Positions 24,179 to 32,543 of a stretch of 64,000 nt of DNA are shown here, one piece after another. The notes under the pieces were generated by a model that made no database searches, was not told the DNA's origin, and saw only the letters and a list, made by a program, of their open reading frames with translations. The position numbers and the translations under genes were made by a program. Origin of the DNA: an uncultured Oscillospiraceae bacterium (GTDB lineage: Bacteria > Bacillota > Clostridia > Oscillospirales > Oscillospiraceae); assembly GCA_947626845.1 (NCBI GenBank), contig CANQTW010000002.1, forward strand, positions 62,001 to 126,000. Reading direction: 5' to 3'. Numbering within the stretch: the first letter of the stretch is position 1; each line of letters starts with the position of its first letter.

Positions 24179-24901
24179 TTAACCGTAATAGGGCTGCCCG
24201 GTCAAGGGGTTGATGGCACCGGGCTGGGGCCACTGAGGGTTAGCCGCCGGAGCGGCGGGAGCAGCAGGGGCCGCAGGGCCAGGGGTGAAGCCGCCGTAAG
24301 CGCCGGGGGTGGCGGGCATAGCCCCGCCGAACTGAGGCGTTCCGGGGGCGTTGCCGACGCCGGCGAAGTCCGCCGCCGCGCTGGCGCCGCCCGCCAGGGG
24401 CTCACCGTCCCGGGTTTTCATCACGTTCCCCAGGCCGCAACCGATGCCGCGCTTGCCGGCGCGGTTGTAGCCGAAGAAGTTGATGGTGACGCGGGCGTAC
24501 ATCCCGGAGTAGATGTCCTGGGGCAGCAGCTCCGTGTTGATGTCGCTCTGGTGGACCACCTGCGGCTTGTTCTTGGAGCTGGCGGTGATGACCCAGCAGC
24601 CCTTGCACTCGGGCCCGTAGGGCGTCCCGTTGTCCCTCACGCCGTCGCCGTCGTGGATGGGCACCGGCATGACCGGGGGCCGGACGCCGCCCCAGAGCTT
24701 GCTCTGCGCGTCCACAGCGGCGGCCTCGATGGAGGCGTCGATGTTCTGCTTGACCGCAGCGTCGGTCTTGGGGATCAGCAGCGTGACGGAGTAGCGCGGG
24801 GCGGCAGTGGGGTCGTTGTTGTTGGCCCTGGGGGCCACGAGGTTGACGTAGGACAGGCGGACCTCGCCGGTCAGAACGCGGGTGGGGATGTTGTTATACA
24901 T
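24179..24901 (-). CDS. single-stranded DNA-binding protein, DUF2815/Enc34 type
   Basis: A 240-residue protein of the Enc34-like ssDNA-binding family (former DUF2815), an OB-fold protein that coats phage replication intermediates. The N-terminus TGEVRLSYVNLVAPRA and the C-WVITASSKNKPQVV and IYSGMYARVTINFFGYNRAGKRGIGCGL segments fit. The last 75 residues are Ala/Pro/Gly rich and flexible, ending in a short PYYG tip. AAGGAGG precedes the ATG; a strong hairpin follows. Confidence 0.9.
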   Translation of the reverse strand: MYNNIPTRVLTGEVRLSYVNLVAPRANNNDPTAAPRYSVTLLIPKTDAAVKQNIDASIEAAAVDAQSKLWGGVRPPVMPVPIHDGDGVRDNGTPYGPECKGCWVITASSKNKPQVVHQSDINTELLPQDIYSGMYARVTINFFGYNRAGKRGIGCGLGNVMKTRDGEPLAGGASAAADFAGVGNAPGTPQFGGAMPATPGAYGGFTPGPAAPAAPAAPAANPQWPQPGAINPLTGQPYYG

Positions 24902-24913
24902 GGTATTTCCTCC

Positions 24914-25264
24914 TTACAATTCACTGTTTATCTGTTTTCTCAGTTTGTCGGTCAACTCGGTGAGCTTTGAACGGTTTAGCCGGTTTTCGCGTAACAGTTT
25001 GACCATTTGATTGAGCCCGTCGTAGACATCGCCCAGACAGGCCCGGTAGTTCTCGCATGAGCCTTCGTAGCTTTTCAGCTCCCATTCGAGAGCGTCGATG
25101 CCGTTCAGTTCGGGGTCGATAACATCGTGGAGCAGGGAGACGGTATCGTTTCCGAGCCGTTCCCGAAGGATGCGTTCGAGGGCCGCTTTCAGCCCGTCGG
25201 TGTCGTCGGAGCCGCAGAAGATGACCTCGTGAGAGCCATCCTCGAAGTAGATCGTCCGGGCCAT
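24914..25264 (-). CDS. phage protein of the recombination module
   Basis: A 116-residue acidic protein starting ARTIYFEDGSHEVIFCG, with helical remainder. It lies between the Cas4-like nuclease and SSB genes and is coupled to the former by a TGATG overlap. The family is often found at this spot in Clostridia phages; function unknown. Confidence 0.68.
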   Translation of the reverse strand: MARTIYFEDGSHEVIFCGSDDTDGLKAALERILRERLGNDTVSLLHDVIDPELNGIDALEWELKSYEGSCENYRACLGDVYDGLNQMVKLLRENRLNRSKLTELTDKLRKQINSEL

Positions 25265-26427
25265 CAGCCAGTCACCCCCGCGAAGTCGGCGACCGCGCTG
25301 CTGTACTCCTTCCGCTTATCATCAGCCGGAGCCAGCGTGGGCTTGCCGACAGGCTTGGTGACGTACTGGCCGACCAGCTCCCGGAACCGGGCCGCGCCCA
25401 GCATCTTTTCGAGCTGGGAGAGGGTCTTGGGAACGCTGTCGTAGATCATCGCCCGGTCGATGCCGGCGGCCTGCAAGGTTTCGAGCGCCTTGTCCTGATC
25501 GGACCACGCCCGGTTGCTCTTGCCCTCCACGGCTTTGTAGCCAGGGACTTCCGCGCCAGTGAGCACCATTTCCAGGGCGATGGCTTTGACGGCGTTGTAC
25601 CACTCCACGAGGTCTTTGCCCTTGTCGAGCACCGCGCCCATCTGGGCCGGGGTCAGCAGGCCAGCGGACTGGCCCACGAGGCCGCCGAAGTCATCGAACA
25701 CGCCGGTTTCTTGGGCGGCCTGCGCCTCGCACCTCCCGTTGGCGCGGCAGAACCGACACCAGGGGCCCGCGTGGAACTCGCCGAATCCCATGAACGCCAT
25801 CTGAGCCTTCGGCTTAATCTCTGCCGTCCAGGACAGCAGCTCCTTCACCGTGATCTTCCAGCCTTCGTAGGAGTTGAGGCGCGGCTGGTCGATGTAGGTC
25901 TCGACATTTTTGATGGCGTCGCCCAGGATGGGCCGGTACAGCTTCAGAGCGCCATAGGCGTAGAGGAGCATCTGAGGGTTCTCCACGGCGCTGACGGGCT
26001 CTCCCTTGCCGTGCTTGTAGTCCGTGATGACGAGAGTATCGCCGCCGAACATGATGCAGTCACAGCGCCCGAAGGATTCCGGCACGATGTCCGAAATATC
26101 CACCTTCGTCTCGAAAACCACATACGGCTCACGCTCGAAGGCCATCGCCCGCTCCGTCAGATGCTCCACATAGGTTTCTGCCGTGTGGAGCATTTCGTCG
26201 TCCCAGAGAGGGTCGGCCTTCAGCTTCTTGATGGTCCGCGTGTACTGCGCGGGCTTTATCTTTTTGAAATGCTTCTGGGCCGTGATCTCGCAGACGCTGT
26301 GGGCCAGGGTGCCCTCCTTCGCATACTCGGATGTGTTCTCCGGCAGCAGGGCCTCCAGGCGCGGGGAGCGCGGGCAGTTCAGCCACCGATGGGCGCTGGA
26401 CGGGGAAAGGAGTGCGTGTCCGCTCAT
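25264..26427 (-). CDS. DUF2800 RecB/Cas4-like nuclease
   Basis: A 387-residue DUF2800 protein of the PD-(D/E)xK nuclease group, thought to act in phage recombination together with the SSB. Motifs: SPSSAHRWLNCPRS at the N-terminus, FETKVDISDIV, DTLVITDYKHGKGEPV (D and K of the nuclease core) and a Cys set (C-R-F-C-RANGRC) suited to an iron-sulfur or zinc site. Four bases of overlap couple it to the gene upstream. No truncation is seen. Confidence 0.9.
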   Translation of the reverse strand: MSGHALLSPSSAHRWLNCPRSPRLEALLPENTSEYAKEGTLAHSVCEITAQKHFKKIKPAQYTRTIKKLKADPLWDDEMLHTAETYVEHLTERAMAFEREPYVVFETKVDISDIVPESFGRCDCIMFGGDTLVITDYKHGKGEPVSAVENPQMLLYAYGALKLYRPILGDAIKNVETYIDQPRLNSYEGWKITVKELLSWTAEIKPKAQMAFMGFGEFHAGPWCRFCRANGRCEAQAAQETGVFDDFGGLVGQSAGLLTPAQMGAVLDKGKDLVEWYNAVKAIALEMVLTGAEVPGYKAVEGKSNRAWSDQDKALETLQAAGIDRAMIYDSVPKTLSQLEKMLGAARFRELVGQYVTKPVGKPTLAPADDKRKEYSSAVADFAGVTG

Positions 26428-26936
26428 ATCTTCGCCCCCAGCTCCCGCAGGGCCGTGGCGAACGCTCCCATCTGCTCGGGCTTCAGATCCATGACGGCCT
26501 GCACTCCGAAGGAGTGGAGCAGGGTCATCAGCTCGTTCACCTTACCGGCATCCATCAGCGTCGCGCCGGCGGCCATGATCTGATCCACGGTGTACTGCGG
26601 CGCGGCGGCCAGGGGAACGCCGGGGGCCTGCACCGGGGGCTGCGTGGGCATCGGGCCGGGCCCAGGAATCGCGGCGGCGGGCGGGATAGGCGCGGCGTTA
26701 AAAGGGGGAGCCGCCGGGCCAGTCGTGGCAGCCGCACTTGCCAAAGGGACACCAACGCCCAAGGGGGCAGTCGTAGGGGTCGGCGCGGGCGCGGGTGCCG
26801 GGGCCGGCATAGGGGTGGGGGCCGCAGGCGCAGGAGCTGCCGCAGGCTGGGGCTTGGCCCCGCCAATCGCGGCGGCGAGGTTGTTGATTGCGCCCGCGAG
26901 GTCCGGGGCCACAATCGTCACTTGGATTTCCAGCAT
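26424..26936 (-). CDS. Ala/Pro-rich phage protein
   Basis: A 170-residue protein with a short N-terminal folded part (LEIQVTIVAPDLAGAINNLAAAIG), a long Ala/Pro low-complexity stretch (about 30-110) and a helical C-terminus (IMAAGATLMDAGKVNELMTLLHSFG). The family is seen next to DUF2800 in Clostridia phages. Possibly a scaffold or adaptor; function unknown. AAGGAGG precedes the ATG. Confidence 0.7.
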   Translation of the reverse strand: MLEIQVTIVAPDLAGAINNLAAAIGGAKPQPAAAPAPAAPTPMPAPAPAPAPTPTTAPLGVGVPLASAAATTGPAAPPFNAAPIPPAAAIPGPGPMPTQPPVQAPGVPLAAAPQYTVDQIMAAGATLMDAGKVNELMTLLHSFGVQAVMDLKPEQMGAFATALRELGAKI

Positions 26937-26960
26937 TGTCTTGTCCTCCTTAGATTTGAA

Positions 26961-27521
26961 TTACCTGAAGATGTTTTTGTGGTTCGGGCCAGCCGAGAAG
27001 TAAAGCCACTCGGACAGTGCCTCACAGCCGTTGGCGTACCAATCCCGAAGGGTCTGCTCGGCGACCTCCCTGTCGTTTTCTGAAATGGGCCGGGACTGCT
27101 GCCAGTAGCCCGAGAACTGGATGCAGGGGTAATCGCAGGAAACTACTTCGTAAACGGTGTCGCCGCCGAACCTACCGTCGCTGATGCGGTTGAGGATGAC
27201 TTCGCAGACCTTCCGCTTGTCCTCGGGCTCATCGTCGTAGCACTCGCCCGAGAGGGTCAGGGCCATGTAGTAAACATCGTCCTCGGTCCAGGGATCTGGA
27301 GCCTCCGTGGGGTCAGGCTCCGTTGTCAGCGTGGGCTCAGAAGAATACGCCACCTCGTCCGTCTGAACCGGAACCGTGTACGCGGTGGGCTCGGGTGCCG
27401 GAGAGGCATATCCCGTTTGCATCGCCTTACAGCTGGGCAGAGCCAGCAGCAGGGCCAACGAGATCGCCGCCACTCGCGGCACTTTTTTGTGCAGTGAGGC
27501 TACTTCAATAGCCAGCCGCAT
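26961..27521 (-). CDS. SleB-like cell-wall hydrolase, lipoprotein-like
   Basis: A 186-residue secreted protein. A hydrophobic signal ending LLALPSC (about 20-31) looks like a lipoprotein signal with the lipid-accepting Cys. A Pro/Thr/Glu-rich linker follows, then a Hydrolase_2/SleB-like domain (about 85-186) with ALTLSGECYDDEPEDKRKV, where the Glu fits the catalytic acid, and VILNRISDGRFGGDTV. It would act on peptidoglycan outside the membrane. Its place at the start of the replication operon and not the lysis cassette is odd. The start is not backed by a strong ribosome site. Confidence 0.78.
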   Translation of the reverse strand: MRLAIEVASLHKKVPRVAAISLALLLALPSCKAMQTGYASPAPEPTAYTVPVQTDEVAYSSEPTLTTEPDPTEAPDPWTEDDVYYMALTLSGECYDDEPEDKRKVCEVILNRISDGRFGGDTVYEVVSCDYPCIQFSGYWQQSRPISENDREVAEQTLRDWYANGCEALSEWLYFSAGPNHKNIFR

Positions 27522-27642
27522 TAGAGCAAAACACTTCAGGTCGTGAATAACCCGCCCGATGAGAGCTGGGTGGTGCCCAGCCGAAACGCCCGAACGGGCG
27601 TCGCGGGAAACCGCAAAAATTCTTACAAGGAGGACAAATCAA
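27522..27642. promoter_or_regulatory. divergent early control region
   Basis: The 121-base gap between the minus replication operon and the plus early operon holds short inverted repeats (GCTGGGTGGTGCCCAGC at 27567-27583; GCCCGAACGGGC at 27588-27599). Two outward promoters are expected here, but I see no convincing consensus -35/-10 pair. AAGGAGG for the next gene is at 27626-27634. Confidence 0.45.
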
Positions 27643-28050
27643 ATGGCAGAGCTGAAGCAGAGCAGGTGGGTAAAGATCCATGAGCCCGGTCAGGCGAACT
27701 TCGACGAGAAGGAGAACATCATGGACATCGTGGTCGGCAGCAATCGCTGTCAGGCCGGAGCGACCTTCACGGTGCGGAACCACAAGAAGGCTGCCTACTG
27801 GCTGCTGCGGTATCTGGAGGCCGCGGATGCGGCGCAGATCCTCACGCAGATCGCCGACCAGATCCAGCAGGCCGCGGACGACGCGGGCAAGGATGACGAC
27901 GAGGTGAAGGCCAACGGTGAGACCTGGAGCTGCGAGATCGAGAAGCTGGCTCACGGGGTCTACAAGGTCCAGCTGATGTGGACCACCGACGAGCCCGTCA
28001 CCAAGCGCAAGACCACGCGAACCCGGAAAAGCAAAAAGACCGCCGCGTAA
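27643..28050 (+). CDS. early phage protein, unknown
   Basis: A 135-residue protein starting at ATG 27643 after AAGGAGG; the longer frame has no ribosome site. The middle is helical and acidic (ILTQIADQIQQAADDAGKDDDEV), the C-terminus very basic (KRKTTRTRKSKKTAA), suggesting nucleic acid contact. First gene of the plus-strand early operon. No family recognised. Confidence 0.68.
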   Translation: MAELKQSRWVKIHEPGQANFDEKENIMDIVVGSNRCQAGATFTVRNHKKAAYWLLRYLEAADAAQILTQIADQIQQAADDAGKDDDEVKANGETWSCEIEKLAHGVYKVQLMWTTDEPVTKRKTTRTRKSKKTAA

Positions 28051-28060
28051 AGCGGCGGTC
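28038..28060 (+). terminator. hairpin over the stop codon, possible attenuator
   Basis: GACCGCCGC (28038-28046) pairs with GCGGCGGTC (28052-28060) around GTAAA, which includes the TAA stop. The next gene's site AAAGGAGG follows at 28067. It lacks a T-run, so it may act as an attenuator or mRNA stabiliser between the first and second early genes. Confidence 0.5.
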
Positions 28061-28080
28061 CCAAAAAAGGAGGACAATCT

Positions 28081-28518
28081 ATGCACTTAACCCTGGAAGT
28101 CAAGAGATACCACGAGTTCTTCTGGCTGCGAGACATCCGGGCGGTGAACATCAACCGCTGCTGTGCGGAGTGTTTCATCGGCCAGCGGGACAGCCGGGTC
28201 TACTACGGAACGCTCCACCAGAGCCACGCGGTCATCGACATCACGGTTCGGCAGAGCCCCAAGGCGGTTGCCTATTATCTCTGCGGATTGAGCGCCGGTT
28301 TCAACTGGTATCAGAACACGCACGTCGCGTTCGTCCCCGCGCCCGGTGAGCGCGTCGAGATCGACAACGCGAACATCCATTTGGTCATCACCGATGCGAG
28401 GCGCATCGAGTTCGAGGACTACAAGCCCAACCCGCCGGGATATTTCACCCGGAGGCAGAGAACCTGCCGAAACTGGATCTTCGCAAATTATATCAACGAC
28501 GGAATGTTGAGGAGGTAA
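28081..28518 (+). CDS. conserved phage protein, paralogue of 13725-14159
   Basis: A 145-residue protein related along its whole length to the one at 13725-14159 (shared FFWLR.IR, CC.ECFIG, YYLCGLSAGF, NTHVAFVP, NANIHLVITDAR, CRNWIFANYI). Conserved CC and C-F-I-G positions could form a metal site. It is followed at once by the large zinc-ribbon protein gene, and the pair may work together. Having one copy with the integrase/repressor and one in the early operon suggests an ancient duplication. Function unknown. Confidence 0.8.
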   Translation: MHLTLEVKRYHEFFWLRDIRAVNINRCCAECFIGQRDSRVYYGTLHQSHAVIDITVRQSPKAVAYYLCGLSAGFNWYQNTHVAFVPAPGERVEIDNANIHLVITDARRIEFEDYKPNPPGYFTRRQRTCRNWIFANYINDGMLRR

Positions 28519-28521
28519 ATC

Positions 28522-30252
28522 ATGGACATCGAGAAAGTTATCGAACGGAATAAGGCCAACATCCGGCGGGCCCTCGCCGATTATGGCCGGCACACCTACG
28601 CCAAGAGCGTTTTGAACGATGTGTCCGATGCGTTCATCGACCAGCTGGCGGTTGACAACGCCTATTCCAAGCGGGCCCTGCGGGAATTATTCAGCACCTC
28701 CCCGGTCTGGAACGAGGAGCTGGACGCGCTCATCATCAACGGCACCCGGACCCACGACCCTGATCCCAACCGCATCCGTTCCCTGGCGCTCCAGATTTTG
28801 GACCCGGCGAAATACGCCGACACGGCGACCAGCACCACGCGGCAGTACATCGACCACGCCATCGAGTTTTTCACCCGCCCGAACGATCCGGATATGACGG
28901 AGCTGCCGTATCTCGTGGCCCTTTCGCCGAAAGCCTACGCTCCCGGCAGGAAACTGAGCCGCGTTTTTCGGACGCTCTGCAAAGACCTGGGCATTGTGGA
29001 TGACGGCGCGGGCAGCCAGTTCCAGCGGCTCTACGCGCAGTTCGCGGACGAGCTGACGACCCGGAAGATCGGGTTCAAGCTGTTCGTCTCGATCAATCCC
29101 GGCCACTTCCTCACGATGAGCAACCCCAAGCAGGACGAGCGCGGGAACACGCTGACGAGCTGCCATTCATTCAACGTCACGGACTACGAATACAACAACG
29201 GCTGCATCGGCTACGCCCGCGACGATGTGAGCCTCATCGCGTTCACGGTTGCCGACCCGACGGATTCCGAGACGCTGAACAACCGCAAGACCACTCGGCA
29301 GATTTTCGCCTACCGCGTCGGTGGCGGGCTGCTTCTCCAGAGCCGGATGTATAACACCTCCGGCGGGGTCTACGGCGCGGCGGAAGATTCCAAACTCTAC
29401 CGCGATCTGGTCCAGCGCGAGATTTCCGCCCTGGAAAACGCGGTCAACCTCTGGAAAACCTACCGCTCCTACGATGAGCGCGGCGAGTTGGTCCCCGTGG
29501 CCGAAGGTTTCGGCGGATATGCGGACTGGACCTACCGCGACTTCGACGGGCACGTCAGCATCCGGTTCGACCACCTGGAAGATGCGGAGCCGATGGAGAT
29601 TGGCGCTCCGGGCCTGTGCATCGTTTGCGGCGCGGAGAACAGCGACGGGCTGTATTGTGACGATTGCCGCGAGGATGGCCGGGAGTGCTGCGCCGAGTGC
29701 GGCGGGCACTACGATGACGACGATCTGTACCCGGTCCGCGACCGGCACGGCGATGTGATCTACGTCTGCGAGGACTGCCGCGACCGGTATTATTCCTACT
29801 GCGACCGTTGCGAGGAATATTACCCCGACGATCAGGTCACGGATGCGGGCAACGAGCGGGTCTGCCAGGGCTGTCTGGATGAGTATTTCGACGAGTGTGA
29901 CGAGTGCGGCGAGTATTTCGACAAGGACGATATGTATTGGGTCATCAACGCCAGGGGGCACGAGGTTCGGGTCTGCCAGGATTGTCTGGATAACTACTAC
30001 CGTTGCTGCAACGGCTGCGGCCAGTGGGTCCACGACGATCTGGCCGAGGAGCTGTTCGACGAGGACGGCGACCCGACGGATGAGTTCTACTGCGAGAGCT
30101 GCGCGGAGAACCGGTTCGAGCACTGCGATGACTGCGGGCACTTGCACCGGCCCATCGACCTGATCGCCGGGTACTGCGCCAAGTGCCGGTCCGCCCATGA
30201 GGAAGAAATCGAAATCGAGACTGAAACTGAGAAGGAGGAGCAGTCGGCATGA
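28522..30252 (+). CDS. large protein with repeated C-terminal zinc-ribbon motifs
   Basis: A 576-residue protein. Residues 1-360 form a folded domain I cannot name; it contains FKLFVSINPGHFLTMSNPKQD and GNTLTSCHSFN, followed by regular beta-type sequence. Residues about 368-570 are a chain of about a dozen CxxC knuckles in tandem zinc-ribbon-like units (for example CIVCGAENSDGLYCDDC, CCAECGG, YCDRCEEYYPDDQ, CCNGCGQWV), highly acidic between cysteines. It ends in a Glu-rich tail. The protein likely binds several zinc ions and acts as a scaffold or nucleic acid/protein binder. It is coupled by an ATGA overlap to a metallopeptidase-like gene. Confidence 0.75.
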   Translation: MDIEKVIERNKANIRRALADYGRHTYAKSVLNDVSDAFIDQLAVDNAYSKRALRELFSTSPVWNEELDALIINGTRTHDPDPNRIRSLALQILDPAKYADTATSTTRQYIDHAIEFFTRPNDPDMTELPYLVALSPKAYAPGRKLSRVFRTLCKDLGIVDDGAGSQFQRLYAQFADELTTRKIGFKLFVSINPGHFLTMSNPKQDERGNTLTSCHSFNVTDYEYNNGCIGYARDDVSLIAFTVADPTDSETLNNRKTTRQIFAYRVGGGLLLQSRMYNTSGGVYGAAEDSKLYRDLVQREISALENAVNLWKTYRSYDERGELVPVAEGFGGYADWTYRDFDGHVSIRFDHLEDAEPMEIGAPGLCIVCGAENSDGLYCDDCREDGRECCAECGGHYDDDDLYPVRDRHGDVIYVCEDCRDRYYSYCDRCEEYYPDDQVTDAGNERVCQGCLDEYFDECDECGEYFDKDDMYWVINARGHEVRVCQDCLDNYYRCCNGCGQWVHDDLAEELFDEDGDPTDEFYCESCAENRFEHCDDCGHLHRPIDLIAGYCAKCRSAHEEEIEIETETEKEEQSA

Positions 30253-31322
30253 ATAGACTGGAAGATTTTCTGAAGCCCACCCAGAAGGAGCTTTTTTCCC
30301 GGCTCTGCCGGATGTTCAAGGGCAGCACGGTCGTCAGCAAGGGTGAGTTCATCCTGGTCAAAGGCGAGGCCCCGGTGATGCTCCTGGCGCACCTGGACAC
30401 GGTTCACAAGGAGCCGGTCAATCAGATCTGCAAGACCCAGAACGGGAACATCCTGATGTCGCCCCAGGGAATCGGCGGCGACGACCGGTGCGGAGTTTAC
30501 GCGCTGGTGACGGCCTATCGCATCGCGGAGCAGAAGCCCTGGCTGCTTTTCACCTGCGATGAGGAAATCGGCGGGCGCGGCGCGGAGGCGTTCGTTCTCG
30601 CCCATCAGACGGGCCAGCTCCCCAAAGAGCTGGACGACCTGAAGATGCTGGTCGAAATCGACCGGAAGGGCCGGACGGACGCGGTTTATTACGACTGCGA
30701 GAACGAGGAGTTCGAGGAGTACATCACGAGCAAGGGGTTCGAGACCGAGTGGGGTTCCTTCAGCGACATCTCCGTGGTGGCCCCGGAGCTCGGTGTGGCG
30801 GCGGTCAATCTCTCGTCGGGATATTACAACGCCCACACGCTCCACGAATACATCAACCGCAAGCACCTCAACGCCACGGTGAAGAAGGTCGTGGAGATGA
30901 TCGCGGACAGCTGCAAGCCGGATTTCCCGAAGTACGAGTACATCGAGCGGGTCTGGGGCGGCGTTCGCGGCGGCTCCGGCTGGCTCTACGACGATATGTA
31001 CGACTTGAGTTACTGGCGGGATCGCGGAGCGGTCCAGCGTCGGGATGTCCCGCTGGCGGACAAAGACCACCCTCCCGCCGAGGGGGAGGTTCCGGGAAAC
31101 CTCCCCAGCGAGCTGGTCGATGACTATTTCGACCTGCTCGATTACTACAGCAGCCACGAGCTGGAGCAGCTGCGAGCCAAGTACGGCGACGGCATTATCC
31201 AGCTGATGCACGAGGAGGAGTTCGGGCCTGATTACCGGTCCGACTACGACGCCCCGGAAGATGAGGACGACGAGGAGGACCAGATGGCCGTCCGGGAGAT
31301 AGTCGGGGCCAAGGTGAGCTGA
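30249..31322 (+). CDS. M20/M28/M42-type metallopeptidase-like protein
   Basis: A 357-residue predicted zinc hydrolase. Residues about 1-220 show the di-zinc peptidase ligand order: LAHLDTVH, GIGGDDRCGV, CDEEIGGRGAEAF with the catalytic Glu pair, VEIDRKG, and a late AHTLHEYI His. All expected ligands seem present. The C-terminal 130 residues are acidic and specific to this protein. It follows the zinc-ribbon protein with a four-base overlap. An aminopeptidase-type enzyme in a phage early operon is unusual; it might process a host or phage protein or deacylate a small molecule. Confidence 0.8.
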   Translation: MNRLEDFLKPTQKELFSRLCRMFKGSTVVSKGEFILVKGEAPVMLLAHLDTVHKEPVNQICKTQNGNILMSPQGIGGDDRCGVYALVTAYRIAEQKPWLLFTCDEEIGGRGAEAFVLAHQTGQLPKELDDLKMLVEIDRKGRTDAVYYDCENEEFEEYITSKGFETEWGSFSDISVVAPELGVAAVNLSSGYYNAHTLHEYINRKHLNATVKKVVEMIADSCKPDFPKYEYIERVWGGVRGGSGWLYDDMYDLSYWRDRGAVQRRDVPLADKDHPPAEGEVPGNLPSELVDDYFDLLDYYSSHELEQLRAKYGDGIIQLMHEEEFGPDYRSDYDAPEDEDDEEDQMAVREIVGAKVS

Positions 31323-31324
31323 AA

Positions 31325-31603
31325 ATGGCGGAGCTGATTCTGAGGCTGACCCGCGAGGAGGTTCAGCAGAAGCTCGACTTTAATCTGCTCTGCCACACCC
31401 GGCACAGCGCCGTCGCCTGGGAAACCGGGCGGCGACGCCGCCGCTGGGCGGCAGAGTTCACGCCGGACGAGCGAGAGCGGGCCGAGGCCATTTTTGCCCT
31501 GTGCAGCCGGTGGGCTCTCAAAACCGGGCCCAAGCCCGTCGAGATGAGCCTGGACACCTACGGCCTGTGGCAGAGGCTGATTCGCTTCTGCGGAACATTG
31601 TGA
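31325..31603 (+). CDS. small early phage protein, unknown
   Basis: A 92-residue basic helical protein (GRRRRRWAAEFTPDERERAEAIF). It starts two bases after the preceding stop within GAAAATGG, with AGGTGAG-like ribosome site. No family recognised; the basic centre could bind nucleic acid. Confidence 0.62.
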   Translation: MAELILRLTREEVQQKLDFNLLCHTRHSAVAWETGRRRRRWAAEFTPDERERAEAIFALCSRWALKTGPKPVEMSLDTYGLWQRLIRFCGTL

Positions 31604-31617
31604 GAGGAGGAAATCGT

Positions 31618-31803
31618 GTGCGACTGAAAAATTCTGACTACACACTGCTGAAGCTCATTCAGGAGGAGCTGAACCGGTACGGGCGGGATGACCTGACGAT
31701 CCCGCTCGGGCAGCTGCTCCGAGAGTTCGAGGAGAAGCGGGACAGCACCCGCAAAGCCAACCGGGAGCGGATCGCCCGCCGGCGGAAGGAGGGAACCTTG
31801 TGA
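31618..31803 (+). CDS. small basic helical phage protein
   Basis: A 61-residue protein from a GTG at 31618 after GAGGAGG; the longer frame runs into the preceding gene and is not credible. Sequence is helical and basic at the end (KANRERIARRRKEG). Stop overlaps the next GTG start. Function unknown. Confidence 0.6.
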   Translation: MRLKNSDYTLLKLIQEELNRYGRDDLTIPLGQLLREFEEKRDSTRKANRERIARRRKEGTL

Positions 31804-32048
31804 GCGGCATCGACCGGAAAGCCGAGCTGGAATATCTGACGGCCTTTGCCAAGGAGACCGGCTCCAAGTTGCCGATAGACCGGGCTCAACTGCGGGCCCT
31901 GTGGACGGCCTACTGCCTGCACCAAAACATTGAGGTGGACACGGCTGATTACGACATGGGGCTGTTCATGCTGTGGTGCGCCATCACCGGCTCCTCCTGG
32001 GATGACTTCGAGGACTTCGACGGTTTCATGTGCGCCAATCTTGTGTGA
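31800..32048 (+). CDS. small acidic early phage protein
   Basis: An 82-residue protein from GTG 31800 (AAGGAGGG upstream), ending in acidic and aromatic residues (WDDFEDFDGFMCANLV). Coupled to the gene before. Family not recognised; the small acidic form is like some anti-host phage proteins, but that is only resemblance. Confidence 0.58.
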   Translation: MSGIDRKAELEYLTAFAKETGSKLPIDRAQLRALWTAYCLHQNIEVDTADYDMGLFMLWCAITGSSWDDFEDFDGFMCANLV

Positions 32049-32061
32049 GGAGGGATAACTG

Positions 32062-32211
32062 ATGGAGGACCTGTTGATTTTCCTCATCATCGTGACGCCG
32101 TTCCTGGGCGTCCTGTGCATCTGCGGTTTCGTGGCGGACTACATTCTCCCGCATATCAAGCCGCTGGAGCGGTGGCTGGAAACGCTGCCGCAGTGGGAGG
32201 AGGACGAGTGA
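32062..32211 (+). CDS. 49-residue single-pass membrane protein
   Basis: ATG at 32062 after GAGGAGGG. The protein has one strongly hydrophobic segment (LLIFLIIVTPFLGVLCICGF, residues 4-23) and a short acidic C-terminal tail ending QWEEDE. Its TGA overlaps the ATG of the MazG-like gene (GTGATGA). Such mini membrane proteins in early operons may affect the host envelope or superinfection; no family recognised. Confidence 0.6.
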   Translation: MEDLLIFLIIVTPFLGVLCICGFVADYILPHIKPLERWLETLPQWEEDE

Positions 32212-32540
32212 TGATCCACGAAATCGACCGGGCCCTGAGTGATTGGACCCCGGAGCTGCGTTCCGTCCGCATCAAGCTGGGCCTGCCGGAGTTGCTGGCC
32301 CAGCTCGGTGAGGAGGGCGCGGAGCTCTCCCAGGCGGCGCTCAAAATGCGCCGGGTCCTGGACAAGCACAACCCCACGCCGGTGACGCTGAACGAGGCGG
32401 AGGCCAATCTGGCCGAGGAGTTCGCTGATGTTCTGGTGTGCATGATGGCAGTCGGCATCAGCCCCGACGAGGTTGCAAAAATTATCCGCCGGAAAATCCC
32501 GCGTTGGGTTGACCGGCTCGATGTGTGGGAGGAGGTGTGA
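32211..32540 (+). CDS. MazG-like nucleotide pyrophosphohydrolase
   Basis: A 109-residue all-alpha NTP pyrophosphohydrolase-type protein. It has the metal-binding pattern GEEGAELSQAALK and, after a gap, NLAEEFADVLVCM (EExxE then ExxD). Phage MazG-like enzymes hydrolyse nucleoside triphosphates or alarmone-type nucleotides and can sway host stress responses. ATG at 32211 overlaps the preceding stop; the longer frame starts within the membrane protein gene and is rejected. Confidence 0.82.
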   Translation: MIHEIDRALSDWTPELRSVRIKLGLPELLAQLGEEGAELSQAALKMRRVLDKHNPTPVTLNEAEANLAEEFADVLVCMMAVGISPDEVAKIIRRKIPRWVDRLDVWEEV

Positions 32541-32543
32541 GAA

